Shown: positions 30,101-38,910, counted from the stretch's first letter. The stretch is 40,035 nt of DNA from Streptomyces sp. SA15 (GCF_002291145.1 NZ_NTGE01000145.1:1-40035); one strand, 5' to 3'. Notes: generated by a model from the sequence alone, not told the origin. A program made the numbers and translations.

Positions 30101-33100
30101 GTGGCCGAGGACAACAGAAGTGCGTTGAGCCGCCGACACATGCTCGGCATCATCACCGCGGCGGCAGCCGGGGCCTTTGTCCCGCTAGCCACCGCGTCGG
30201 ACGCCGTGGCGGCGAGCCGGGTGGTGCCCGGCGGAAACGGTTCCGCGCCGGCGAACCTTCAGGTCAACTCCCGGGTCGAGCCCCTGGGCACGGAGACCGC
30301 GCCGGCGTTCAGCTGGGTGCCTCCGGTGGCCAGGCAGGCCGCGTACGAGATCCAGGTCGGCACCGGGCCAGGCAAGGCGGACGTCTGGCGCAGCGGCAAG
30401 GTGGCGGGCTCCAACAGCACCGAGGTGGCCTACGGCGGCCGCGCGCTGCGGTCGGAGCAGGCGTACTACTGGCGAGTCCGGACTTGGGACGAGGAGGGCA
30501 CGCCCGGCCCCTGGAGCGAGCCGGCGATGTGGGAGACCGGTCTGCTGAAGGGCGAGAGGGACTGGTCGGGCGCGCGGTGGATCGGCGGCCGCGAGGCGCA
30601 GGACCACGACTGGAAGGACCTGACCGCGACCGTCGTCTTCCGCGGCGGTCCCGACCCCGCCGGCGGGCTGTCCCTGTTGCTGCGCGCCGAACCCATCGGC
30701 AAGACCTGGGGCGAGGGCCTCAACTGGACGATCCGGCAGAACGGTGACGACATGCAGCTGGTCATGAAGACCAGCCACTACGCCGGCAACACCTGGGTGG
30801 ATGACGGCACCTCCGAGCCCGACTGGGGCGTCAACTACTACGACCCGCAGAGCGAGACCAACCCCACCGCGTCGGGCACCCGCAGCGTCCCGGTCGGCAC
30901 GGTCACTCTCCCCGCTTCCACCGGGCTGACCAGGGACACCTGGGCCACCCGCGACCACACGGTGGTGGTCGCCGTCAGCGGTCTCACCGTGACCACCACC
31001 GTCAACGGCGTCCAGGTGGACAGCCGTACGCTCACCGGCGACCAGATCCGCCGCCACGGAAGCTTCGGTTTCGGCGGCGGCACCTCGGCCACCGTGCGCA
31101 GCGTCAAGGTGACCGGAACCGGTGCCCCCGACTTCTCCGCCGACCTCACCACCGGCGCCAACCCGTTCGAGAACGGAATCAGCACCCTCGTCGGCCTGAC
31201 CTTCCCGCCCAAGAACCCCTACATCCCCGCCAAGAACACTGTGCTCCCCATCGCCAACCCGGCACCGGTGCTGCGCCGCGCGTTCACCCTGCCCCGCGGG
31301 CGCCGCATCGCCAAGGCCCGTCTGCACCTGAGCGCCGCCGGCAACGTCACCTTCACCGTCAACGGCGACCCGATCACCGTCAACGGCAAGCAGGTGAACG
31401 GGGGCCGGACCAACGTGCCCCGGCTGCTCACCGACCAGAGCACCTACGACCGCACGGTGCTGTACGACACGTTCGACGTGACCGCACTGCTCCAGGCCGG
31501 CCGGGAGAACGTCGTCGCCGCCGAACTGGGACGCGGCTGGTACGGCGTGACCACGCCGCAGGAGTGGTACTGGCAGCTCGCCCCCTACGTCGGCCAGCCC
31601 CGCCTGCGCGTCAAGCTCGTCGTGACCTACGCCGACGGCTCCGCCACCACGCTCGTCACGGACAAGGACTGGCTGGCCGCGGACGGGCCCACGACCTTCG
31701 ACTCCGTGTACTCGGGGGAGAAGTACGACGCCCGGCGTGCGGACGAACTGAGGGAGTGGCGCTCAGCCGGCTACCGCACCGGCCGCGAGTGGCGTCCGGC
31801 CACCGTGCTGATCGCTCCCGGCAGCTGCTCCGGTCCCTCGCCGAAGTACCACGGCGCGCTGCCTGCCACGACCGTTCCCGAGGGCTTCAAGCCGGCCGTC
31901 CTGCGAGCCCACGAGGCGGAACCGGTGCTGGTCAACCAGACGCTGCGCCCGGTCTCGATCACCGAGACGGCGCCCGGCTCGGGGACCTGGGCCCTGGACT
32001 ACGGCCAGATCCTGACGGGCCTCGTCCGCCTGCAGCTCACCGGCATACGCCCCGACAAGGAAGGCCTCACCCTGCGGATCCGCGGCGGCAACCGGATCAC
32101 CGGAGGCGACGGAACGGCCGCCTCCCCGCTGTCGGTCGAGGAGGAGAACTTCCAGCACGACGCCAACCTCCAGACCCACTACTACACCCTCGGCAGGCGG
32201 TCGACGCAGACCTGGGAACAGCAGTTCAGCCACTTCGGCTTCCGCTACCTGGAAGTCATGAACCTCGAGGCCGTCCTCGGGCGAGCCCCCGACCTCAGGC
32301 GTGACGCGGAGGTGCTGACCGTCGGCGTCGCCCGTACCGGCTTCGCTCGCACCGGCACCTTCACCACGGACAACGCCCTCCTCAACCGCCTGCAGCGCAA
32401 CCTGGAGTGGGCCGAGCAGAACAATCTGGTCCAGAAGCCCACCGACACGCCGTCACGGGAGAAGAACGGCTGGACCGGCGATGCCATGGCCAGTTCCGAG
32501 TCGGAGTCCCTCACCTGGGACGTCAACGCCGTCTTCACCAACTGGCTGCGCCACTTCCCCGACAACCAGATCTCCACCGGCCAGCTCCCCATGGTCGTTC
32601 CCCTCGGCAAGGGCGGATTCGGCTACGACCACACCCCTGGCTGGAACGCCGCGTGGAAGGCGGTGCCCGCGTGGGACTCGGCGTATTTCGTCATGCCGAG
32701 GGAGCTGTACACGTACTACGGCAACAGCAGCCTGTTCGCCGAGCTCTACGATCACCAGGACACGCTCCTGAAGTACTACGAGACGCTGTTCACCGCCGAG
32801 AACGACTACAAGTTCGAAGCCTCCCTCGGCGCCTACTCCGGCGCGGAAAGTCCTGGCAGCAACGCCGTCATCAGCCTCGCCTTCTACATCCACTTCTGCG
32901 ACTACATGGACGAGGTGGGACGCAGGCTAGGCCGCACCAGCCGCGCCGCCCACTACGCGATACTGGCGCGCACCCTGCGCAAGGCGTTCGTCGCCAACTA
33001 CTGGGACGCGTCCAAGGGCCACTTCACCCAGGGCAGCATCTCCAGCCAGAACGCCCTGGCCATCGCCTTCGACCTGGTGCCCGGCTCGGACCTGAGCCCC

Positions 33101-33796
33101 GACGACCCCCGCTACCTGGCGGACACGAAGACGCTCGCCGAGAACAAGAAGGCCCTCGCGAAGCTGCTCGCCGACCGCATCGTGGCAGCGGACCAGCACA
33201 TCCAGAACGACATGTACGGCTCGCGCTACGAGTTCAACATCCTCAGCGAGTACGGCTACACGGACGTTGCGTTGAAAGCCGTCACGCAGACCGGCCAGCC
33301 CGGCTACGTGTACCAGATCGCCAAGGGCGCCACCTCGCTGTGGGAGCAGTGGACCGACCGGCTCTCGGTCAACCACCACTACCGCTCCAACGTGGCCACC
33401 TGGTTCTACCAGAGCCTGGCCGGCATCAAGCCGACCTCCACCGCCTACGAATCGCTGCGCATCCGCCCGTACATCCCCGCGGCCGCGGTCAACAGCCAAG
33501 TCCCGGAGAACACCGAGGACACCGACCTGGCGCCCGCGACCCTCGACCACGTCAGCGCCTCGATCGACACCGTGCGCGGCACGGTCTCCTCGCAATGGCA
33601 CCGCCGCCCGGACGGCAGGATCGACCTCGCGATCACCATCCCGTACAACACGGAGGCCGAGATCTGGGTCCCCACCCAGGACAAGCCCGTCACCACGCCC
33701 CGGGGCGTCGCCTTTGTCCGTGACGACACCTCAGGCGGTGCGGCCTACAAGGTCTACCGGGCCCGGGCGGGTTCGTACCGCTTCAACGCCGGGTGA
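30101..33796 (+). CDS. Alpha-L-rhamnosidase, GH78, Tat-exported
   Basis: 1231 aa. It cleaves terminal alpha-L-rhamnose outside the cell. The N-terminus has a twin-arginine signal (SALSRRHMLGIITAAAAG), cleaved near Ala37. Then come an Fn3-like domain (about 50-150), an extra beta-rich, LamG/concanavalin-like segment (about 160-340), the Bac_rhamnosid_N domain (380-575), the rhamnosidase beta domain (600-735), the (alpha/alpha)6 barrel (745-1110) and a C-terminal beta domain. The catalytic-region residues Asp782, Glu787 and Asp794 (DTPSREKNGWTGD) and Glu1082 (SLWEQW) correspond by spacing to known GH78 acid residues. Start GTG 30101 with AAAGGA upstream. It has its own promoter, so it is regulated separately from the ABC operon. 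Confidence 0.94.
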   Translation: MAEDNRSALSRRHMLGIITAAAAGAFVPLATASDAVAASRVVPGGNGSAPANLQVNSRVEPLGTETAPAFSWVPPVARQAAYEIQVGTGPGKADVWRSGKVAGSNSTEVAYGGRALRSEQAYYWRVRTWDEEGTPGPWSEPAMWETGLLKGERDWSGARWIGGREAQDHDWKDLTATVVFRGGPDPAGGLSLLLRAEPIGKTWGEGLNWTIRQNGDDMQLVMKTSHYAGNTWVDDGTSEPDWGVNYYDPQSETNPTASGTRSVPVGTVTLPASTGLTRDTWATRDHTVVVAVSGLTVTTTVNGVQVDSRTLTGDQIRRHGSFGFGGGTSATVRSVKVTGTGAPDFSADLTTGANPFENGISTLVGLTFPPKNPYIPAKNTVLPIANPAPVLRRAFTLPRGRRIAKARLHLSAAGNVTFTVNGDPITVNGKQVNGGRTNVPRLLTDQSTYDRTVLYDTFDVTALLQAGRENVVAAELGRGWYGVTTPQEWYWQLAPYVGQPRLRVKLVVTYADGSATTLVTDKDWLAADGPTTFDSVYSGEKYDARRADELREWRSAGYRTGREWRPATVLIAPGSCSGPSPKYHGALPATTVPEGFKPAVLRAHEAEPVLVNQTLRPVSITETAPGSGTWALDYGQILTGLVRLQLTGIRPDKEGLTLRIRGGNRITGGDGTAASPLSVEEENFQHDANLQTHYYTLGRRSTQTWEQQFSHFGFRYLEVMNLEAVLGRAPDLRRDAEVLTVGVARTGFARTGTFTTDNALLNRLQRNLEWAEQNNLVQKPTDTPSREKNGWTGDAMASSESESLTWDVNAVFTNWLRHFPDNQISTGQLPMVVPLGKGGFGYDHTPGWNAAWKAVPAWDSAYFVMPRELYTYYGNSSLFAELYDHQDTLLKYYETLFTAENDYKFEASLGAYSGAESPGSNAVISLAFYIHFCDYMDEVGRRLGRTSRAAHYAILARTLRKAFVANYWDASKGHFTQGSISSQNALAIAFDLVPGSDLSPDDPRYLADTKTLAENKKALAKLLADRIVAADQHIQNDMYGSRYEFNILSEYGYTDVALKAVTQTGQPGYVYQIAKGATSLWEQWTDRLSVNHHYRSNVATWFYQSLAGIKPTSTAYESLRIRPYIPAAAVNSQVPENTEDTDLAPATLDHVSASIDTVRGTVSSQWHRRPDGRIDLAITIPYNTEAEIWVPTQDKPVTTPRGVAFVRDDTSGGAAYKVYRARAGSYRFNAG

Positions 33797-34593
33797 CCTG
33801 ACCGCGCAGACCGCCGCACCGTGCCAAATGCCGGCGGATCACCGCGTCGAACGCTGCCCGCCCCAACTCCGGCCAACGGCGTCGAGGGCGTGCTTAGGTT
33901 ACAAGTTTTGAAATCTGTCACTTCAATGTTGTACGGTCAGCGGTATGGACGCACGAGTCCCAGGAGTCGTCACAGGCGGCGCGAATGCTCTGCCGAGCAA
34001 TCGGGGTAGGCGGGGCGAGAACGAGCAGCGCAGCACTCGACCTCGTCACTGGGCCGACGCCGAGCTCATGGGACCTCGACGCAGCCGAGGAGCGCCAGAG
34101 CGTACGGCTGGGGTCCGGGAGCGCCTTGGTGGTCCCTGCGGGTGGGCCGCGCCTCAGGCTCTCGGCCAACCGATGCCGAGGATGAGGCTGGACGCGGCGT
34201 GCCGGATGCACGGGCGCGGCGTGTCGCTCTCCGCCGGTGACATCGGAGACGCGCTGGAGTTGGACTTCGTCTCCTCATCTCCGTTGCACGGGGTCGCTCT
34301 GCCGATTAGGGCCTGCCCGTGCTCGATGCCGCCGCGTATCCACGGCCTGACCAGGGTGCTCGTCAACCCGCTCGCACTCTTCCAACGGGCGCACCGGCGT
34401 CGTCGGCGCTTGTGGGCGGGCGCCTGCTGGTGCGCGGTTGGAGCTGGTGGCCGAAGTGGCGGCCGCTGTTGTGGAGGCTCCGGCGTCGCACCGGAGCGGA
34501 GGGGTAGGGGCGCCGGTCGTTGGCACGGCTGTTCAGTCACACAGTCAGCTTTGAGTACATAGTCAGGTGTTTGTTCACCGGGAGGTAGGAGTC
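33797..34593. other. Gene-poor 800-bp stretch, possibly a decayed regulator
   Basis: A CCGCCG/CGGCGG hairpin (33811-33837) probably ends the rhamnosidase transcript. TTGAAA (33908-33913), 18 bp, TACGGT (33932-33937) looks like a promoter, and an ATG at 33945 sits eight bases after its -10, as in a leaderless gene (MDARVPGVVTGGANALPSN). The frame from there runs 205 codons but soon loses G/C third-position bias and becomes Arg/Gly/Cys-rich. A second frame from 33985 (AALDLVTGPTPSSWDLDAAE) looks more protein-like for about 60 codons. A regulator broken by a frameshift is possible; I recognise no family. Confidence 0.3.
34552..34565. promoter_or_regulatory. Candidate operator of the aldo/keto reductase-tetR operon
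   Basis: TGAGTA-CA-TAGTCA is an inverted repeat with one mismatch, overlapping a possible -10 (TACATA, 34556-34561) with TTCAGT 18 bp upstream. Three AGTCA copies cluster at 34535-34565. The downstream TetR could bind here. Confidence 0.45.
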
Positions 34594-35586
34594 ATGGAAA
34601 CACGGCAGTTGGGGGCCGGTGGTCCGCGTGTCTCGGCGTTCGGTCTGGGTTGTATGAGGATGTCCAACAGGACCACTGCGGCGGATGAGGCGGAGAGCAT
34701 TGCGACCATCCGTGCCGCGCTCGACGCGGGAGTCACTCTGCTGGACACCGGTGACTTCTACGGAACGGGCCACAACGAGGAGTTGATCCGCCGGGCGTTG
34801 TCCGCCGAGGGCCGGGAGAAGGCCGTTCTCAGCGTGAAGTTCGGCGCGATGACGGATCCTGGTGGGAACTTCGGCGGCATGGACGGGCGCCCGCAGGCCG
34901 TGAAGAACTATCTGGCCTACTCGCTGCGGCGGCTGGGCACCGACCACGTGGACATCTATCGGCCGGGCCGCCTCGATCCGACGGTGCCGATCGAGGACAC
35001 GATCGGAGCCATCGCCGAGATGGTGCAGGCCGGTCACGTGCGCGCGATCGGACTGTCGGAGGTCGGTTCGGAGACGATCCGGCGGGCTCATGCGGTTCAC
35101 CCGATCGCCGATCTGCAGATCGAGTACTCGCTGTTCAGCCGCGGCATCGAGGGCGGTGTCCTGGACACCTGCCGGGAGCTGGGCATCGCTGTCACGGCCT
35201 ACGGGGTGCTCTCCTACGGGCTGCTGAGCGGCAACTGGACGCGGCAGGCCCCCACACCGACTGACCTTCGGGCGTTGATGCCGCGCTTTCAGGACGGCAA
35301 CGTGGAGAGCAACCTCAAGCTGGTCCAGGCACTGCACGAGATCGCCGACGCCCGCGGGGCCACGGCGGCACAGTTGGCCATTGCCTGGGTGCTCGCCCAG
35401 GGCCGCGAGCTGGGTGACATCGTCGCCATCGTCGGGTCGCGCACGCGCCGGCAACTGGCCGAGGCGCTGCCGGCGGCCGGGCTGGTCCTGACCGAGGAGG
35501 AGCTGGCAGCGATCGAGCAGGCGGTGCCGGTCTCCGCGGTCGCCGGGGACCGCGGAGCGCCGGGCGTGAAGGACGGGGAGCGCTGA
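34594..35586 (+). CDS. Aldo/keto reductase
   Basis: 330 aa (beta/alpha)8 NADPH-dependent oxidoreductase. Catalytic Asp51, Tyr56 (DTGDFYGTGHNEE) and Lys82 (SVKFGA) are present. The usual active-site His in DLYxxH is missing: the segment reads VDIYRPGRLDP, with Gly at that place. Some bacterial AKR branches share this, so substrate preference probably differs from aldose-reductase types. The C-terminal cofactor region is VAIVGSRTRRQLAEAL. GGGAGGTAGGAG precedes the ATG. The stop codon directly abuts the ATG of a TetR gene (TGAATG), so both are made together. Confidence 0.93.
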   Translation: METRQLGAGGPRVSAFGLGCMRMSNRTTAADEAESIATIRAALDAGVTLLDTGDFYGTGHNEELIRRALSAEGREKAVLSVKFGAMTDPGGNFGGMDGRPQAVKNYLAYSLRRLGTDHVDIYRPGRLDPTVPIEDTIGAIAEMVQAGHVRAIGLSEVGSETIRRAHAVHPIADLQIEYSLFSRGIEGGVLDTCRELGIAVTAYGVLSYGLLSGNWTRQAPTPTDLRALMPRFQDGNVESNLKLVQALHEIADARGATAAQLAIAWVLAQGRELGDIVAIVGSRTRRQLAEALPAAGLVLTEEELAAIEQAVPVSAVAGDRGAPGVKDGER

Positions 35587-36177
35587 ATGCGTTCGGGCAC
35601 GGCGCTGGACGCCGAGACCGTCCTGGCCGCCACCGAGGACGTGCTGCGCCGCTACGGGCCGGAGAAGGCCACGGTGCTGGACGTGGCGCGCGCTCTGGGG
35701 GTCAGCCATGCCAGCGTCTACCGGCACTTCCCGTCCAAGGCAGCACTGCGCGAAGCCGTCACCCGGCGCTGGCTCAGCCGCTCGCACGGCAACCTCGCGG
35801 CGGTCGCGGCCGACACCCGTTTCGCAGCGCCCGAGCGGCTGCGCGCCTGGCTCACGGCGCTGTTCGCCTCCAAACGGGCGGTGACGTCCGAGGATCCGGA
35901 GCTCTTCGCCACCTACCGGGTCCTGGCGGCCGAGCACAGCAGCGCGGTCGCCGACCACATAGCCGACCTGATCGAGCAACTGCGCGTCATCATCGCCGAC
36001 GGGGTCAGCAGCGGCGACTTCACCTCCGCCGACCCTGCCGCGACGGCGCGAGCCGTCTTCGACGCCACCATCGGCTACCACCACCCCGTCCACGCCGCCC
36101 AGTGGCAGGCTCCAGGGACCGACGCCGCCTTGGAGGCCGTCTGCACCCTCCTCATCGACGGCCTGCGCCCACGCTGA
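35587..36177 (+). CDS. TetR family regulator coupled to the aldo/keto reductase
   Basis: 196 aa. The HTH is at about 10-55 (DVARALGVSHASVYRHFPSK). The C-terminal ligand domain (TetR_C type) is at about 75-190. It begins immediately at the reductase stop codon with no gap, so translation is coupled and the regulator level follows the enzyme level, a simple feedback design. The inverted repeat at 34552-34565 upstream of the operon is the obvious candidate target. The ligand is probably the carbonyl substrate of the reductase, but this is inferred. Confidence 0.9.
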   Translation: MRSGTALDAETVLAATEDVLRRYGPEKATVLDVARALGVSHASVYRHFPSKAALREAVTRRWLSRSHGNLAAVAADTRFAAPERLRAWLTALFASKRAVTSEDPELFATYRVLAAEHSSAVADHIADLIEQLRVIIADGVSSGDFTSADPAATARAVFDATIGYHHPVHAAQWQAPGTDAALEAVCTLLIDGLRPR

Positions 36178-36345
36178 CCCTCACTACCGTTCCCCCACCA
36201 CCGGCCTGCCGACGCCACGCGCGCACGCATGCACGCCTGAGGCTCCCGCGTCAAACCGCGTAGCCATCCAGGCCATCCAGGCCGGCGATGGGCCTCAACA
36301 GCGGCTCGGGCGGCGGTCGGAGGCCCTGATCGCCGCGCTTGCCAG

Positions 36346-36468
36346 ACCGGCGTGCGCAGTGGCATGGAGCGCTGGGCGAGCCAGGAGTCCCCCGGTGACG
36401 AGGACGACTCCCCGGTTCCGTACGTCGAACGCTCCGTGGAACTCCTGCACACCCTGCTGACCCCGTGA
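36346..36468 (+). pseudogene. C-terminal remnant of a regulator upstream of the MFS exporter
   Basis: In the 366-bp gap before the exporter gene, one plus-strand frame reads GMERWASQESPGDEDDSPVP then YVERSVELLHTLLTP and a stop at 36466-36468. The stop lies inside the left arm of a perfect 12-bp hairpin, the normal relation between a real gene end and its terminator. Upstream, the frame changes (a helical RRSEALIAALAR segment lies in another frame) and no start is visible. It looks like the tail of a TetR- or MarR-type regulator that once preceded the exporter. The family assignment is an inference from position and helix style. Confidence 0.35.
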
Positions 36469-36504
36469 CGGCCCGGACGACCACGCGCATGCCCGGGCCG
36501 TCAC
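36465..36504 (+). terminator. Perfect 12-bp hairpin before the MFS exporter
   Basis: GTGACGGCCCGG (36465-36476) and CCGGGCCGTCAC (36493-36504) are perfect complements with a 16-base loop, 40 bp upstream of the exporter start. It is probably the terminator of the lost upstream gene. It could also fold in the exporter leader and affect its expression. Confidence 0.6.
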
Positions 36505-36543
36505 GTGCTCCCTCGCCCTCACTCATCCACCAAGGAGCTCCCC

Positions 36544-38160
36544 TTGAGCGATTCGACCCAAGCCGTGGAGTCGCAGGAACACAACTCCTCCGGCACGCCT
36601 CGCCACTTCGGCCTCGTATTCGCCGCCCTCATGGCCGCCATGCTGCTCTCGTCCCTGGACCAGACGATCGTCAGCACCGCGCTGCCCACCATCGTCGGCG
36701 AACTGCACGGCGTGAACCACATGGCGTGGGTGACCACCGCGTACATCCTCGCGGCCACCATCGCCATGCCCGTATACGGCCGCCTCGGCGACCTGATCGG
36801 CCACAAGGTGCTGTTCCTCGGCGGCATCGGCGTCTTCCTCGCGGGCTCCGTGATCGCGGGCGCGGCGCAGGACATGACCATGCTGATCATCGGCCGGGCT
36901 GTGCAGGGTCTCGGCGGCGGCGGACTGATGATCACCTCGCAGGCGGTCATCGCCGACCTCGTACCGCCGCGACAGCGCGCGAGATACATGGCACCGATGG
37001 GTGCCGTCTTCGGTTTCTCCGCCGTCGCCGGACCGCTGCTCGGAGGCTGGTTCACCGACAGTGTCGGCTGGCGCTGGTGTTTCTGGATCAACCTGCCGGT
37101 CGGCGCCCTGGCCCTCGCCGTCGGCGCCTTCGCCCTGCGTCTGCCGCGCAGAGCCGTCCAGGTCGCCTTCGACTACGTCGGCTTCGCCCTCATGGCGGCC
37201 GCGGTGACCTGCACGGTCCTGGTGGCCACCTGGGGCGGCACGGAGTACGCCTGGTCCGACCCGCTCATCATCGGCATGGCCGCCGGCGGCCTGCTGACGT
37301 GGGTGCTGTTCTTCCTCTCCCAGCGCCGTGCCGCGGAGCCGATCATCCCGCTGTGGCTGTTCCGCAGCCGGATCTTCAACATCGCCACCCTGATCGGGCT
37401 CCTGGTCGTCGGCATCGGCATGTTCGCCATCATCGGCTACCTGCCCACGTACCTGCAGATGGTCTACAGCCTCAGCGCCACCGAGTCCGGGCTGCTGCTC
37501 ATCCCCATGGTCGTCGGCATGATGGCCACCGCCCTCCCGTCCGGATGGCTGATGAGCAGGACCGGCCGCTACAAGATCTTCCCCATCGTCGGCACGGGCT
37601 TCGTGTGCATCGCCGCGCTGCTGATGTCCACGCTGGACACCCAGACCTCACTCGTCCTGGTCTGCCTCTACGTCTTCCTGCTGGGCGCCGGTCTCGGCGG
37701 GACGATGCAGCCCCTGGTCCTGGCCGTGCAGAACGACTTCCCGGCCTCCGACGTGGGCACCGCGACCTCCGCCAACAACTTCTTCCGCGAGATCGGCTCC
37801 ACCCTCGGCACCGCGGCCGTCGGCTCGGTGTTCGCCCACCGCCTCACCGACCAGCTCAGCGACCGCCTCCCGACCGACGCCACCAGGACCGTGGGCGACA
37901 CCCACTCGATCACCCCGGCCCTGGTCCACTCCCTCCCGGACGAGATCGAGGACGCGGTGATCCTGGCCTACCAGCACGCCCTGACACCGGTGTTCCGCTA
38001 CCTGGTCCCGGTGTTCGCCCTCGGCCTCGTGCTCGCCTTCCTCCTCCCGGAGAAGAAGCTCGCCGACGACAACGACCACGACCCCGAGATGACGCCGGCT
38101 GCCCGGCCCGGTGAGACAGGGCCGGACAACGCTGAGATATCGGCGCCGACAGGGAAGTGA
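36544..38160 (+). CDS. MFS multidrug exporter, DHA2 (EmrB/QacA) type
   Basis: 538 aa with 14 predicted membrane helices, typical of DHA2 proton-driven drug exporters. Motif A after helix 2 is GRLGDLIGHKVLF, motif D1 in helix 1 is LDQTIVSTALPTI, and the motif-C-like GAVFGFSAVAGPLLGGWF is in helix 5. The acidic C-terminal tail is cytoplasmic. AAGGAG lies six bases upstream of TTG 36544, so TTG is the start although the frame is open further upstream. It ends in two consecutive hairpins. It would export toxic organic cations, dyes or antibiotics; the specific substrate is unknown. Confidence 0.93.
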   Translation: MSDSTQAVESQEHNSSGTPRHFGLVFAALMAAMLLSSLDQTIVSTALPTIVGELHGVNHMAWVTTAYILAATIAMPVYGRLGDLIGHKVLFLGGIGVFLAGSVIAGAAQDMTMLIIGRAVQGLGGGGLMITSQAVIADLVPPRQRARYMAPMGAVFGFSAVAGPLLGGWFTDSVGWRWCFWINLPVGALALAVGAFALRLPRRAVQVAFDYVGFALMAAAVTCTVLVATWGGTEYAWSDPLIIGMAAGGLLTWVLFFLSQRRAAEPIIPLWLFRSRIFNIATLIGLLVVGIGMFAIIGYLPTYLQMVYSLSATESGLLLIPMVVGMMATALPSGWLMSRTGRYKIFPIVGTGFVCIAALLMSTLDTQTSLVLVCLYVFLLGAGLGGTMQPLVLAVQNDFPASDVGTATSANNFFREIGSTLGTAAVGSVFAHRLTDQLSDRLPTDATRTVGDTHSITPALVHSLPDEIEDAVILAYQHALTPVFRYLVPVFALGLVLAFLLPEKKLADDNDHDPEMTPAARPGETGPDNAEISAPTGK

Positions 38161-38226
38161 GCCGCACGCATCAGCCACAGGACGGCCCCGGGACGGGCTG
38201 CTGTCGGACAGACACCGGGTGAAAGC

Positions 38227-38260
38227 GGTGAGGGCGGACCCGGGTGGGCCCGCCCTCACC
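38227..38260. terminator. Hairpin terminator 1 between convergent genes
   Basis: GGTGAGGGCGG (38227-38237) pairs perfectly with CCGCCCTCACC (38250-38260). After one mismatch, CCC/GGG extends the stem to a GGGT loop. It serves the MFS gene and, from the other strand, the DUF1269-like gene. Confidence 0.85.
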
Positions 38261-38262
38261 AT

Positions 38263-38287
38263 GCGGGGCAGGGGGGAACTGCCCCGC
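38263..38287. terminator. Hairpin terminator 2 between convergent genes
   Basis: GCGGGGCAG (38263-38271) pairs perfectly with CTGCCCCGC (38279-38287), 7-base loop, directly adjoining terminator 1. Confidence 0.75.
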
Positions 38288-38307
38288 GTCTGTGGGGCCT
38301 GTTCCGG

Positions 38308-38910
38308 TTATGCGGTGGCCTCTTGCGGTGGTGTCGCGCCGCCCTTCTTCGCCTTCTTCTCGGCGCGCTCGAGGTCGCGCCGTTGCTTCGCCTCGTCCTT
38401 CCTGCTCCGCTCGGCGGCCTCTTCCATCGCCTTCAGCTCGTCGCGCACGGAGTCGGCCGGGCGGCGCTCGAGGACGGCGTCGTAGCGCATGGCCAGCTGG
38501 TCCAGGGCCTGGGTGTCGGACTCCCTGACCTCGGCCAGGATGGCCGTGCCGCCCAGCGGGACCTGCTGGGCGAAGACGCCGACGGCAGCGGTGGCCCGTT
38601 CGGCCCGCTTGAAGTCGTGGCCTCCCCCGATCAGCGCGCCGACGCCCCAGCCCATCAGCACGCCGAGGGGTCCGCCCAGGATGCCGACGAGCGAGCCGAC
38701 CAGTCCGCCGACCGCTGTGTTCCGCCCCTCCTCGCCGTCCATGCCCTCGGGGACGCGCACCGCGCCGTCCTCGAGGCGCTCGATCAGGACGGCGGCACGG
38801 ACTTCGGTCGTGGCGGGGCTGAGGTACTTCAGTTCGCTGAGCGCCTGATAAGCGGTGGCTCGGTCGGCGAAGCGGAGGGCGATGGCGTTCTCGTTCATGG
38901 TCACAGACAT
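38308..38910 (-). CDS. DUF1269-like membrane protein with glycine zipper
   Basis: 200 aa. A ferredoxin-like N-terminal part (FADRATAYQALSELKYLSPA) precedes a Gly-rich hydrophobic stretch (about 85-115, GGLVGSLVGILGGPLGVLMG) that can form a hairpin in the membrane. A second alpha/beta segment (GTAILAEVRES) follows. The C-terminal 45 residues are a charged, Glu/Lys/Arg-rich coiled-coil-like tail. This matches proteins annotated DUF1269, of unknown function and often stress-induced. AAGGAG precedes ATG 38910. It is divergent from a TetR gene with candidate operators between them. Confidence 0.8.
   Translation of the reverse strand: MSVTMNENAIALRFADRATAYQALSELKYLSPATTEVRAAVLIERLEDGAVRVPEGMDGEEGRNTAVGGLVGSLVGILGGPLGVLMGWGVGALIGGGHDFKRAERATAAVGVFAQQVPLGGTAILAEVRESDTQALDQLAMRYDAVLERRPADSVRDELKAMEEAAERSRKDEAKQRRDLERAEKKAKKGGATPPQEATA

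Noticed and set aside
33945..34562. 205-codon plus-strand frame from a leaderless-spaced ATG
   Set aside because: Coding bias fades after about 20 codons and the product becomes Arg/Gly/Cys-rich. Kept only as a possible decayed gene.
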